The notes below the pieces were generated by a model. It saw only the letters and a program-made list of their open reading frames with translations. It was not told where the DNA came from and did not search any database. The translations under genes and the position numbers were made by a program. From NCBI GenBank assembly GCA_016294035.1, contig JAEDCT010000005.1, positions 67,167-131,166 on the forward strand: DNA of 64,000 nucleotides, read 5' to 3'. The number at the start of each line of letters is the position of its first letter. Position 1 is the first letter of the stretch. The stretch comes from Treponema sp. (lineage in GTDB: Bacteria > Spirochaetota > Spirochaetia > Treponematales > Treponemataceae). Positions 25,067 through 32,925 of the stretch are shown here, one piece after another.

Positions 25067-26620
25067 TTAGAATTTGCATTTTACTCCAACGCTTGCATAG
25101 CTGTTGTTGAAGTATCCGTCCTTTTCTCCGGACCAGTCTGCAAACTCACTTTCATCATTCTTTGAGTGCATCAAAAGTCCGCTGATTGTGAAGCTGATGT
25201 CCTGGTTTGGGCAGAATTCAACTTTTGGCATTACAACAAGGTCACCGCGTTCGATTCCGTATACAATTGTTGCTTCCGGCTTGATCTTTCCGTTCTTCCA
25301 GCTGTCTGTAATGTATACAACGAGTCTGTTGTTTGTGTAGCAGTCATCGCTGTCGTAATCAACATCATACGTCTTGAACACTCCGTCGATCTTGTCATTG
25401 TTTAGAATATATGTTCCTGTTTCCTGAATGTTAACATTAATGTTGCTTACAGGAAGGTCAATGTCGAATCCAAAGAGCCACTGGATGCTGTTGTTCTTTA
25501 CCCATGGATCATTTCCGGATGTGTCGTCTGTAAGGTTGTAGCATGCCTCTGCGCGGAGGTTGAAGTGCCACAATATTGTTGATGCTTCAAGTCCGAAGGT
25601 CTGCTTTTTGTCGTAATCCAGTTCTGGAAGTGCCAGCAGAGTTGATATTCCCTTGTTGAGCATAGCCTGTGTTGCAGCAAGATTTGCAAGGTTTGCGCTA
25701 GGCTGCTTGTGGTGACCGTAGTAATAGCTTGCACCAACATCAACTGAACCGAATGTTCCTGTGACTCTCAGACCTGCCTGGCTGTATTCAAGAGACTCTG
25801 TGTCCGGAAAAATCAATTCTGGATTTGAGTTGATTTCGTTTGCGTATGTCAGGTAGGAAAGATAGTTTGATGTTGCATCCATGTATTCGGCTGTGCCAAA
25901 TGATGCATCTTTTTTTGCCTGGAGCATGTAAAGGTTTGTTTTTACTGCAGTTTCCGTAAGAGTTCTCAATGTGTTCATTTTTCCTGGAACCCATCTTCCG
26001 CTGGATGCAAATCTGTCTGGTGTCATTCCTGGTGTTACTACAGCTTCAAGAGTAAGGTTGTTTGCAGGAAGTGCATATGTTGCCTTGAACATTGGAACTG
26101 AAATTCGTCTGTCTGAATATAATGGAACTATGAATTCTGAATAGTCATCGGCATTGAAATTGTCTATAACGTGGAGACGGTCTCCCTTTCCCCAGATAGT
26201 TCTCATTTTTCCCGCTTCGACTGTAAGCTTGTTTTCGCAGAAATATCCGCGGATAACAGCCTCGTCAAGCAGATCCCATTTGTTTTCTGTAAGTGAATCC
26301 TCGCTTATCTTGAGATTAACGTTTGCATCAACTGATGAGCCTGAATATGAGAAGTTGAGTCTAGCCATAGGGAATGCCTGTGTTGTCATGTCCTTAAGGC
26401 CGTCAAGATTGACTCCTGTTTTTGCGCTGTCTGTGTCAAGGTATGCGCGTCCTTCGAGGGAAACTTCTCCTCCAATTTTTACAGATGAAGCAGCTGCTGC
26501 AGGTGATGATGCGTCTCCAAATCCTCCGAAGTCTCCGAAATCATCAAAATCGTCAGCATATGAAAGGGTGCAAAGTCCCAGTGCTGCACAAATCAAAAAT
26601 GCATTTCTTGTTGTTTTCAT
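25067..26620 (-). CDS. Outer-membrane beta-barrel protein
   Basis: 517 aa from the ATG at 26620. The N-terminus is a signal peptide (NAFLICAALGLCTLSYA) followed by an acidic Gly/Phe/Asp low-complexity stretch (DDFDDFGDFGGFGD). The rest is amphipathic beta-strand with many aromatic/Asn/Tyr residues, and the protein ends in Phe (GVKCKF), the classical outer-membrane barrel signal recognised by BamA. No enzyme motif was found. It is read between the LolA-like gene and the RND permease and probably forms the outer-membrane part of the same system. An in-frame start 11 codons upstream is not favoured because it precedes the signal peptide. Confidence 0.8.
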   Translation of the reverse strand: MKTTRNAFLICAALGLCTLSYADDFDDFGDFGGFGDASSPAAAASSVKIGGEVSLEGRAYLDTDSAKTGVNLDGLKDMTTQAFPMARLNFSYSGSSVDANVNLKISEDSLTENKWDLLDEAVIRGYFCENKLTVEAGKMRTIWGKGDRLHVIDNFNADDYSEFIVPLYSDRRISVPMFKATYALPANNLTLEAVVTPGMTPDRFASSGRWVPGKMNTLRTLTETAVKTNLYMLQAKKDASFGTAEYMDATSNYLSYLTYANEINSNPELIFPDTESLEYSQAGLRVTGTFGSVDVGASYYYGHHKQPSANLANLAATQAMLNKGISTLLALPELDYDKKQTFGLEASTILWHFNLRAEACYNLTDDTSGNDPWVKNNSIQWLFGFDIDLPVSNINVNIQETGTYILNNDKIDGVFKTYDVDYDSDDCYTNNRLVVYITDSWKNGKIKPEATIVYGIERGDLVVMPKVEFCPNQDISFTISGLLMHSKNDESEFADWSGEKDGYFNNSYASVGVKCKF

Positions 26621-26708
26621 GGAATCCTCAATAAATTGGACTGCCCAAGTCATTGGCTTTTTTGGATTCAGGCAGTCCTTAAAGTGTTTTCTTTGTTTTT
26701 TTAGACTA

Positions 26709-27518
26709 TTACTTTCCTGTCTTTAGGAAGTTCTGTGTGAATACAGTCTTTGGATTGATGTTCATCTTCTGCATGAGAGCAAGTGCCTTGTTGTCAACTA
26801 CCATGGCATTGATCTTAACTGTTGTTGTGTGTCCTGTTGCAACGTTCTTGTATTCGTTTTCCCAAGGAATGTCGTATCCGTCGATGTTTTTGATTGACTT
26901 AACTGTGAGAACCTTTTCAAGCTTTCCCTTCTTGTCATAGAGTTCTGTGTAAACCGGGTACATTGTTGCCTTGTCAATCCAGAGAATTCTCTTTGAATAC
27001 TGGCTTGATGCAATAGGAGTGCATTCAACAACCTGACAGTTGAATCCGTTCTTTGTTTCATCCTTAAGGTACTGATGGTTGTCATCAGATACTTCTCGTG
27101 TCTTGAGGTCACCGTAAGTTGCATCAGTTCCAAGGAATGACTTTGAGTCTTCGCTTGAGTTTACGCGGCGTGGAGAAGGATCTGTTGCGAGGCGAACGAA
27201 TTTTCCGTCTTCCGGACCATTTTCAATCTGAAGGAATCGTGTTCCTGCGTATGAAGCTGGTTCAATGAAGTTCATAACAATCTTAGTGATGTCCTTGCCT
27301 TTGTCTGCCTTCTGCTGGTTTGAGCCATATTCCCATAATACACGGTGCTCGTCTACAGAGCCGTTCTTTGAAATAAGGTTCATTTCTGCCTTTGCAACTG
27401 TGTATTTAGGCTTCTTAACATCGTGAACCTTAGTCATGATTTCTGTTCCCTTTGCATCTGCAAATACTAGTGCTGCGCTCATTGCCATTACTGCTGTAAA
27501 TACTGAAAGTTTTTTCAT
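26709..27518 (-). CDS. LolA-like outer-membrane lipoprotein-sorting family protein
   Basis: 269-aa periplasmic protein with a signal peptide (KKLSVFTAVMAMSAALVFA). The body follows the LolA-like family that accompanies RND permeases (TEIMTKVHDVKKPKYTVAKAEM..., FIEPASYAGTRFLQIE, SQYSKRILWIDKATMYPVYTELYDKKG). Such proteins are thought to carry a lipid or lipoprotein across the periplasm. A clear ggagg Shine-Dalgarno lies upstream. First gene of the three-gene minus-strand unit; its promoter region carries palindromic operators at 27562-27626. Confidence 0.8.
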   Translation of the reverse strand: MKKLSVFTAVMAMSAALVFADAKGTEIMTKVHDVKKPKYTVAKAEMNLISKNGSVDEHRVLWEYGSNQQKADKGKDITKIVMNFIEPASYAGTRFLQIENGPEDGKFVRLATDPSPRRVNSSEDSKSFLGTDATYGDLKTREVSDDNHQYLKDETKNGFNCQVVECTPIASSQYSKRILWIDKATMYPVYTELYDKKGKLEKVLTVKSIKNIDGYDIPWENEYKNVATGHTTTVKINAMVVDNKALALMQKMNINPKTVFTQNFLKTGK

Positions 27519-27561
27519 TTTTCATCCTCCATAGATGTTGGTTCCATTGTTTTATTGTTAC

Positions 27562-27626
27562 AACCAGTCATTAGGCAAAAGGTTACCGACCGGTCGTTAA
27601 CTTAAAAGGTTTAATTTCTTAAACCT
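27562..27626 (-). promoter_or_regulatory. Operator/promoter region of the LolA-like/OMP/RND unit
   Basis: Three palindromic signals lie in the 223-bp divergent gap. TTACCGACCGGTCGTTAA (27583-27600) is an 18-bp palindrome with one mismatched position pair. A related half-site aaccagtcatta lies at 27562-27573, 26 bp away. AGGTTTAA-tttc-TTAAACCT (27607-27626) is a perfect inverted repeat. On the minus strand a weak promoter TTGCCT-17-ATAAAA (forward 27550-27578) overlaps the half-site. The gaccggtc core is the kind bound by TetR-family repressors, but the adjacent regulator is of the ArsR type. Confidence 0.55.
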
Positions 27627-27705
27627 AATAACTAATATAACGTTTTTTTTATAAAATTCAAGTATTTTTGAAAAAAAAGTCTAAAAGTTTAATTATTTGA
27701 ACTGA

Positions 27706-27734
27706 TTGACAAAAAAAAGCAATGAATTTATACT
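27706..27734 (+). promoter_or_regulatory. Consensus promoter of the ArsR-family gene
   Basis: TTGACA (27706-27711), exactly 17 bp, TATACT (27729-27734), then ttgcagg and the ATG at 27742. The predicted start point falls on or one base before the ATG. Confidence 0.85.
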
Positions 27735-27741
27735 TTGCAGG

Positions 27742-28119
27742 ATGTATATTTCACAGGATGAGTTGAATGAACTGCATAAGATGTTCCATGAATGCGGTCC
27801 ATTTTTTATTGCCTTGGGTGATGAAATCAGGCAGAAGATTATTCTTGATATTCTTGATGCAGGTGTTGATGGCCTGAATGTCATGACTTTGACCTCAATG
27901 AGCCACTTGTCGAGACCTGCAATTTCCCATCATCTGAAGGTTCTCAAGGATTCCGGGCTTGTCATAGCGGAAAAGAAGGGCACCCAGATTTTCTACAAGG
28001 TATCTCTTTCTGACAGTTTTCTCAATGGAATCAATCTTTTCCAGTCAACATTGGGCATAATCCAGCGTGTAGGTGAACTCAAGAAAAAGGCCGGCATGAC
28101 GGATGGTGAATCTAAATAA
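27742..28119 (+). CDS. ArsR-family winged-helix transcriptional regulator
   Basis: 125-aa regulator. Residues ~20-95 form a winged helix (FFIALGDEIRQKIILDIL, then MTLTSMSHLSRPAISHHLKVLKDSGLV as recognition helix, and AEKKGTQIFYKVS as wing). No CxC metal-binding pair is visible, so metal sensing is not indicated. It is transcribed divergently from the LolA-like/OMP/RND unit and is the obvious candidate to regulate it. The ATG has only an agg immediately adjacent, too close for a Shine-Dalgarno, and the promoter geometry predicts a leaderless mRNA. Confidence 0.85.
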   Translation: MYISQDELNELHKMFHECGPFFIALGDEIRQKIILDILDAGVDGLNVMTLTSMSHLSRPAISHHLKVLKDSGLVIAEKKGTQIFYKVSLSDSFLNGINLFQSTLGIIQRVGELKKKAGMTDGESK

Positions 28120-28122
28120 GAA

Positions 28123-28204
28123 GGGGCTGTCCTAGAAGAATAAAGCCTCTGTCATTCTGAAATAAATTCAGCATGACAGGACTTATTGGACAGTCCCTTT
28201 TTTT
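28123..28204. repeat. REP-like hairpin repeat, single unit, probably acting as terminator
   Basis: Outer arms ggggctgtcc (28123-28132) and ggacagtccc (28188-28197) enclose an inner hairpin ctgtcattctgaa/ttcagcatgacag (28149-28161, 28167-28179). The inner arm contains the same GTCAT-NCTGAA core as the element at 11877-11996. A T-run follows at 28198. It lies between the convergent regulator and acyltransferase genes. Confidence 0.65.
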
Positions 28205-28214
28205 GTTTGCCTGT

Positions 28215-29417
28215 TTATTTTGCTTTTTTTAGTAGAATCCTGCAAATTAGTTTGAAAATAACTGCCATCAATGTTGTGGATGCTATAACTAGAAATGCAT
28301 ATAAGCATCTTTCCATGGCTGTTGATTTTCCCTCTGGAAGCAGGAATTCCCATCCAAAGAGAGCAATGGCCTGCATCAGGTAAAGTTCCAGTGAATGTGA
28401 TCCAAGAAATCGCGTGACGGCATTTTCGGTTTTGAATTTCATGGAAATCATGTAAATGAACAGGGCCGTACATGTGACTTCAACTGTCTGTATTGTCCAT
28501 GTGATGAATTTGTCGTCTATGCCTGGCTTTCCGGAACCGAATTCCGTCCAGTAGCTTATGTTCAGGCTTCCGAGGAATTTTACCCAGATAAGGTGAGCTG
28601 CAACTGCCATTACAAGGAATGCGGCTGTCTTTATCCAGTAGATTTTTTTCAGATACCGGATGATTGCCTTTTCGTTAAATCCCAACACAAGCCCAATGAG
28701 GAAAGTTATTGTTGAATTTACCCACCATTCACCCTGGAACCACCAGCATGCGGGTTTCCATGACCAGTGAACGGTGTCCCACTTGTTTGTGGTCCACCAG
28801 TATGAACCATCAATCCTGATCCACCAGAACATGTGTCCTCCAATCAGGAAAAGGGCAGCTTCAATCAGTATGACAGCAAGAATTATTGCGTAGGATTTTG
28901 TTCTTGTCTTTGTGTTTCTGAATGCAGCAAAAAATGCAATGTACATTGTTGCCTGGACTATTACATACCAGGACTGTTCGTTTGCAAGGGTGATTCCCGT
29001 TAGTGAGAGAAGCCTTTTTGCAAGTGGAATGTCCCGGTGCATGAGAAAGTTCAGTCCAAAGTAGATTAGAGTCATGACATAGAATGGAACTGCTATTGAA
29101 AGAACTCGCTTCCTGAAGAAGGAGTCAAGATATCCGGGTTTTGATTCAAGGCTTCGTGCCAGTCCCAGCCCTGAGAGAAAGAAAAATACTCCAACAAACA
29201 GAAATCCTATGTCAACGAAGAAGGAAAGTTCTCCCGCATCACTGAAGGCTTCTTTCTGAGATATGTGATGAAGAATGACTCCGAGGGCCATGAGTCCGCG
29301 AAGTGATGTTGATGATTCCTTGTCCAGAACTTTTTCCTGGAAGGATCCTGCTGAATACCTGGCACCTATGATTGTCAATGCCACGAAGATTAAGTAAAAG
29401 ATTATTGAACAGATCAT
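28215..29417 (-). CDS. Acyltransferase 3 family membrane protein
   Basis: 400-aa integral membrane protein with about ten TM helices and the acyltransferase 3 opening SLRGLMALGVILHHISQ, where the His is catalytic. Members O-acetylate or O-acylate surface sugars or lipids. A Trp-rich loop (WWIRIDGSYWWTTNKWD) sits near the middle. Substrate unknown. No Shine-Dalgarno; a TAGAAT box ends 6 nt before the ATG but a matching -35 is poor. Single gene. Confidence 0.85.
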   Translation of the reverse strand: MICSIIFYLIFVALTIIGARYSAGSFQEKVLDKESSTSLRGLMALGVILHHISQKEAFSDAGELSFFVDIGFLFVGVFFFLSGLGLARSLESKPGYLDSFFRKRVLSIAVPFYVMTLIYFGLNFLMHRDIPLAKRLLSLTGITLANEQSWYVIVQATMYIAFFAAFRNTKTRTKSYAIILAVILIEAALFLIGGHMFWWIRIDGSYWWTTNKWDTVHWSWKPACWWFQGEWWVNSTITFLIGLVLGFNEKAIIRYLKKIYWIKTAAFLVMAVAAHLIWVKFLGSLNISYWTEFGSGKPGIDDKFITWTIQTVEVTCTALFIYMISMKFKTENAVTRFLGSHSLELYLMQAIALFGWEFLLPEGKSTAMERCLYAFLVIASTTLMAVIFKLICRILLKKAK

Positions 29418-29501
29418 TGGTCTATTCTATCACAATCTTTTTGTTGTGGCATCATAAAGTTTTATTTCCATTTTGAATTGTGATGGTATAGAATGAATTA
29501 C

Positions 29502-29787
29502 ATGAAACACAACATTATCGTAAAATTCAGTAAGGGTGCGCCTTCCGTTGAAAGCATGCTCCCAAGAATCAATGAAATATTTTCCGGAGTACTGGAAGTT
29601 GACGGAGTTGAATCTTTTTGCGTTTTCAAAAAACTGCATAAATCGTGACAACCGCTATGACATTATGATTCAGATTGATATGAGCAGGGAATCTCTTGAA
29701 AACTATGATCATTGCCAGGCTCACATAATCTGGAAAGAAGAATTTTCGGCATTCATTGAAAAGAAGGCTATCTTTGATTTTGAATAA
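29502..29787 (+). pseudogene. Dabb (stress-responsive A/B barrel) domain protein, frameshifted
   Basis: The frame from the ATG at 29502 encodes a Dabb-like N-terminus (MKHNIIVKFSKGAPSVESML) but stops at 29646-29648. The C-terminal half of the same domain (NRYDIMIQIDMSRESLENYD ... FSAFIEKKAIFDFE) continues in the next frame to 29787. The frames join at a run of six A (29628-29633): removing one A restores a 94-aa Dabb protein with no other defect. It may be a recent mutation, a sequencing error in a homopolymer, or a slippage site. Dabb proteins are small dimeric barrels of mostly unknown role. The SseB-macro gene follows after 13 nt. Confidence 0.75.
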
Positions 29788-29800
29788 GGACGGAGTTTGT

Positions 29801-30694
29801 ATGGGTGATGATTTTTTGATGAGTCTTGATGATGCAATTTTTAACTGGCATCTTGCAAAGAATTTCGGGCCAATGGAAAGCGTTTTTAATGCACTGAAAA
29901 ATGCTGTCGGAAACAATGTAGAAGTACTTGTTCCTGTCAACGATCAGAATGAAACGGCGGGAATAGCTCTCGTGTCAAATGGAGAGGACTATTTAATTCC
30001 TTTGTTTACCAGTGAGGAAGAGATGTCACTGCACATGCCTGGTGCGGTTGCAAGGATATGCCTTTCAAAAGTGTTTGAAGGATTTCTTTCAGATAAAAAA
30101 ATACATGCCGTGGCCATTAATCCCTTCGGAAATAGATTTGTTGTGACCAGAAACATTCTTTCTGCCCTGAATTCATATGAGCCCCGATCCAGAATAAATA
30201 TCATTACAGGTGGAGTTCTGGCTCCAAGATGCAAGGTGATTGTCAATGCTGCAAACGAAAGGCTATTGGGCGGCGGCGGAGTTGATGGAGCCATTCATAA
30301 GGCTGCTGGACCGGATTTGCTGGAGGAGTGCAGGAAACTGAATGGTTGCAAAACTGGAGATGCAAAGATTACCGGTGCATACAACATAAAGCATGCAAAA
30401 AAAATCATTCATACGGTGGGACCGGTTTATGGTATGTTTGACAATCCTGCTGAACTGTTGTCATCATGCTACAGAAAAAGTCTTGATCTTGCCTTTGAAA
30501 ATGGTCTTGATTCAATTGCCTTCCCGTGCATTTCAACCGGTGTTTACAGGTATCCGCTGGATGAAGCTGCTGAAGTTTGCCTGAAAACGGTATCTCAATG
30601 GCTTGACTGCCACAAGGAATTTGTCATGAACGTGTACATCTGCTGCTTCAATGAAAGCGAGTACGAATCATACGCACGGCTTCTGGGAAAATAA
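29801..30694 (+). CDS. SseB-like N-domain fused to macro domain
   Basis: 297 aa from the ATG at 29801, chosen for its aaggacggag ribosome site. Residues ~5-125 look like an SseB N-terminal domain (VLVPVNDQNETAGIALVSNG, YLIPLFTSEEEM, AVAINPFGNRFVV). Residues ~140-297 are a macro domain with the ADP-ribose-binding NAANERLLGGGGVDGAIHKAAG loop and the second loop FPCISTGVYRYP. The Asn and glycine loop of active ADP-ribosyl or O-acetyl-ADP-ribose hydrolases are present. The fusion partner suggests regulation of a stress response, but the substrate is unknown. Confidence 0.85.
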   Translation: MGDDFLMSLDDAIFNWHLAKNFGPMESVFNALKNAVGNNVEVLVPVNDQNETAGIALVSNGEDYLIPLFTSEEEMSLHMPGAVARICLSKVFEGFLSDKKIHAVAINPFGNRFVVTRNILSALNSYEPRSRINIITGGVLAPRCKVIVNAANERLLGGGGVDGAIHKAAGPDLLEECRKLNGCKTGDAKITGAYNIKHAKKIIHTVGPVYGMFDNPAELLSSCYRKSLDLAFENGLDSIAFPCISTGVYRYPLDEAAEVCLKTVSQWLDCHKEFVMNVYICCFNESEYESYARLLGK

Positions 30695-30703
30695 GGATTT
30701 AAA

Positions 30704-30733
30704 CAAAAAAAGCATCGGTTTTACCCGATGCTT
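30704..30733 (-). terminator. Terminator of tRNA-Lys
   Basis: gcatcgg (30712-30718) pairs with ccgatgc (30725-30731); on the minus strand it is followed by seven T. It directly follows the tRNA 3' end. Confidence 0.85.
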
Positions 30734-30735
30734 CA

Positions 30736-30808
30736 TGAGCTATTGCAGACTCGAACTGCAGACAGCCGCCTTAAAAGGGCGGTGCTCTACCACCTGAGCT
30801 AATAGCCC
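30736..30808 (-). tRNA. tRNA-Lys (anticodon UUU)
   Basis: 73-nt cloverleaf on the minus strand. Acceptor GGGCTAT pairs with ATAGCTC (one G-T), D arm AGCTCAGGTGGTAGAGC, anticodon arm CCGCC-CTTTTAA-GGCGG with TTT, T arm CTGCAGTTCGAGTCTGCAG-like. Discriminator A; the CCA end is not encoded. Confidence 0.95.
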
Positions 30809-30831
30809 ATCATTCAAAAGAATGTACGTTG

Positions 30832-30860
30832 ATAATATACTTCATATCTTATTTAGTCAA
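30832..30860 (-). promoter_or_regulatory. Promoter of tRNA-Lys
   Basis: Minus strand TTGACT (forward 30855-30860), 17-bp spacer, TATTAT (forward 30832-30837), about 24 nt before the mature tRNA 5' end. Confidence 0.75.
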
Positions 30861-30879
30861 GTGGTAAGGCCTGTTTGAA

Positions 30880-32823
30880 TCAAATTTTCTGAAATTCTAC
30901 TGAAAGCTCACTCAGGTCAATTTTGAGAACCTTGACGCTTATTTTTTCATTTAGACTGATTCCCGTGATGCCAATGTATGTTTCCAGCGCAAGTGAAGGA
31001 ATGGAGAACTGTGGCAGCTTTTGTGTGTTGTCAACGCAAATTGCTTCTCCCGTCCAATCCGGATTCTGCAAAAGGTATACGAGGGTCCAGTGCATGTTTG
31101 TGTTTCTCTCGGCTTTCTTTGCAGCCATTGCTCCTGCATCTCCCTCGCTGATTTTCATTAGCATTGTGTCCTTGTCCATGAGCTTTTTTCCGTCAATGAA
31201 AGCACGCAGCTGCTGATGGGCAATGAGATCTGAATAACGGCGCAGGGGACTTGTGACCTGGCTGTAGAGTGCAAGACCAAGTCCTGAATGCATCCCGGGA
31301 GTTACGCCTACGTTTCGTTTTCTCATGCATCTTCTCAGCCTGAACTGGCCTGCAAGTCCTTCTGGTATATCCTCTGGAATGGTTGGTGCTTCCTGGCTTA
31401 CAAAAGGAAAGGGTATGTTGTTCCTGAAAGCAAATTTTGCCGCACCTTCACCTGCAAGGAGCATCATTTCCCGGATCATTTCTGAGCTTTCGGTGTGGGG
31501 ATGGTTAGTGATCACAACTTTTTTTTCTTCGCCTTCAAGTCTGATCTGTATTTCAGGCATGGTAATCTGGACTGCTCCGGATTTGCTTCTTCGTTCTATG
31601 TTTTTTCTGGCTATGTCAAACAAAGGTTTTAGTTCATCTGAGTCCTTTATTTTATCTGCTTCCTGGTATGTGAGACGCTTTACGTTGACTATTGTCTTCA
31701 TTACCTGGCATTCCTCGATTCCTCCCTCTGAATTCAGCAGAATCCTGAAGCTTAGTGCACGGCTTTTTTCTTTCAACCCAAGGGCGTAGTCTTCTAGGCA
31801 GTCCTCGCAAAGCATTCTGGCTGCACCTTCAGGAATGTAAAGTGTTGCTCCTCTCTGGCATGCCGCCTTGTCAATTGATGAGTCTGGTATTACAGTTGAT
31901 GCCGGATCTGCAATGTGAACCCAAAGATACTTTCCGTCGTAGGCAACTGCATCATCCGGGTCTGTGGAACCTTCGTTGTCGATGGCGTAGGAAAATCCTG
32001 GAATCTCGGTCCTGTCTTCCTCAGGAGGTGATGAAAGTCCTTCAGTTGCGGATTTTGTGGAAAGTCCCCAGCGCAGAGGGTAGGGGTTTCTTGTTATGTC
32101 CCAGAGACCGGTTTCAAGAAGAAGTTTGTGGGCCTTTTCAGGGGATTCCTTAAGGTTTGCGTCGTGCATGGTTCTTGATTTGTCTGTTTTTCCCTGGGCA
32201 AGAGCCTCCACATCACCCATAAAAATTGAGTCTTCAGGCAAAAGCTTTCTTTTTTTGAGCCTTTCAATGAATTCAGCCCTGATCTGAGCTTCCATTCCCT
32301 TTTCCTTTGCCTTTTTTACCATTGTGTCCATTTCTTCTTTTGTTCTGAGGGTGAATAGAATCTTGCCTTCCATCTGTGCCTTCAGATTCTGCATGAAGAA
32401 GAGGGTGTTTTTTATGCTGCAATAAAGTCCCCATGTTTCATCAGCCTTCGGTGTGCCGTAGAAAAGGGATGTCAGTTCCTCAAATCCGTATTCAGCAGAT
32501 CTTGATTCGTCATCGGAATCCAAAAGTTCATAGCATTCTGCAATCTTCAGGAAAATCTGGTTCTTCTGGTCCAGTTTGTACATATCATCTTCTTTTGGGC
32601 ATTCTTTTTCGCTGAATTCCAGTGCTTTTTCAAGGGATGTGACGGGTCCCTCGTGCAGAAGTATTATGTCCTTTGTCCGGACATTTTGTGTTGAATACAC
32701 GGCTGGTTTTGTCTGGGTTGCAGGTGTTGACCTGTACTTAACTGTGAATTTTCCGTTCCCTGCATCTTCTGTTACAAGGGCTGCATTGTTTTTGTAGATT
32801 ACCAGTGAGTTTACTTTGATCAT
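30880..32823 (-). CDS. RNase II/RNase R-family 3'-5' exoribonuclease (RNB domain)
   Basis: 647-aa exoribonuclease for mRNA turnover. The N-terminal ~250 residues are divergent; the RNB catalytic domain spans about 275-560, with YAIDNEGSTDPDDAVAY holding the four metal-binding Asp residues and RRCMRKRNVG/SPLRRYSDLIAHQQL closing the domain. A short beta-rich C-terminal tail replaces a clear S1 domain (ETYIGITGISLNEKISVKVLKIDL). It may be rnb or a chloroplast/cyanobacterial-like RNB type, so no symbol is given. The ATG lacks a Shine-Dalgarno; TAGAAT lies 6 nt upstream with a poor -35. Confidence 0.88.
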   Translation of the reverse strand: MIKVNSLVIYKNNAALVTEDAGNGKFTVKYRSTPATQTKPAVYSTQNVRTKDIILLHEGPVTSLEKALEFSEKECPKEDDMYKLDQKNQIFLKIAECYELLDSDDESRSAEYGFEELTSLFYGTPKADETWGLYCSIKNTLFFMQNLKAQMEGKILFTLRTKEEMDTMVKKAKEKGMEAQIRAEFIERLKKRKLLPEDSIFMGDVEALAQGKTDKSRTMHDANLKESPEKAHKLLLETGLWDITRNPYPLRWGLSTKSATEGLSSPPEEDRTEIPGFSYAIDNEGSTDPDDAVAYDGKYLWVHIADPASTVIPDSSIDKAACQRGATLYIPEGAARMLCEDCLEDYALGLKEKSRALSFRILLNSEGGIEECQVMKTIVNVKRLTYQEADKIKDSDELKPLFDIARKNIERRSKSGAVQITMPEIQIRLEGEEKKVVITNHPHTESSEMIREMMLLAGEGAAKFAFRNNIPFPFVSQEAPTIPEDIPEGLAGQFRLRRCMRKRNVGVTPGMHSGLGLALYSQVTSPLRRYSDLIAHQQLRAFIDGKKLMDKDTMLMKISEGDAGAMAAKKAERNTNMHWTLVYLLQNPDWTGEAICVDNTQKLPQFSIPSLALETYIGITGISLNEKISVKVLKIDLSELSVEFQKI

Positions 32824-32849
32824 GCATCCATTCTACAGGAAAAACTTGC

Positions 32850-32887
32850 AAAAAAAAAGGCGTTCCCGAACAAACGAGAGCGCCTTT
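32850..32887 (-). terminator. Terminator of the sugar ABC ATPase gene
   Basis: Stem aaaggcg (32856-32862) / cgccttt (32881-32887) with an internal cg-rich extension; on the minus strand it is followed by a run of T (forward A 32850-32858). Confidence 0.8.
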
Positions 32888-32925
32888 CATTCAGAAAGAA
32901 CTGATTAAAACTGAATTGTCTTCAA

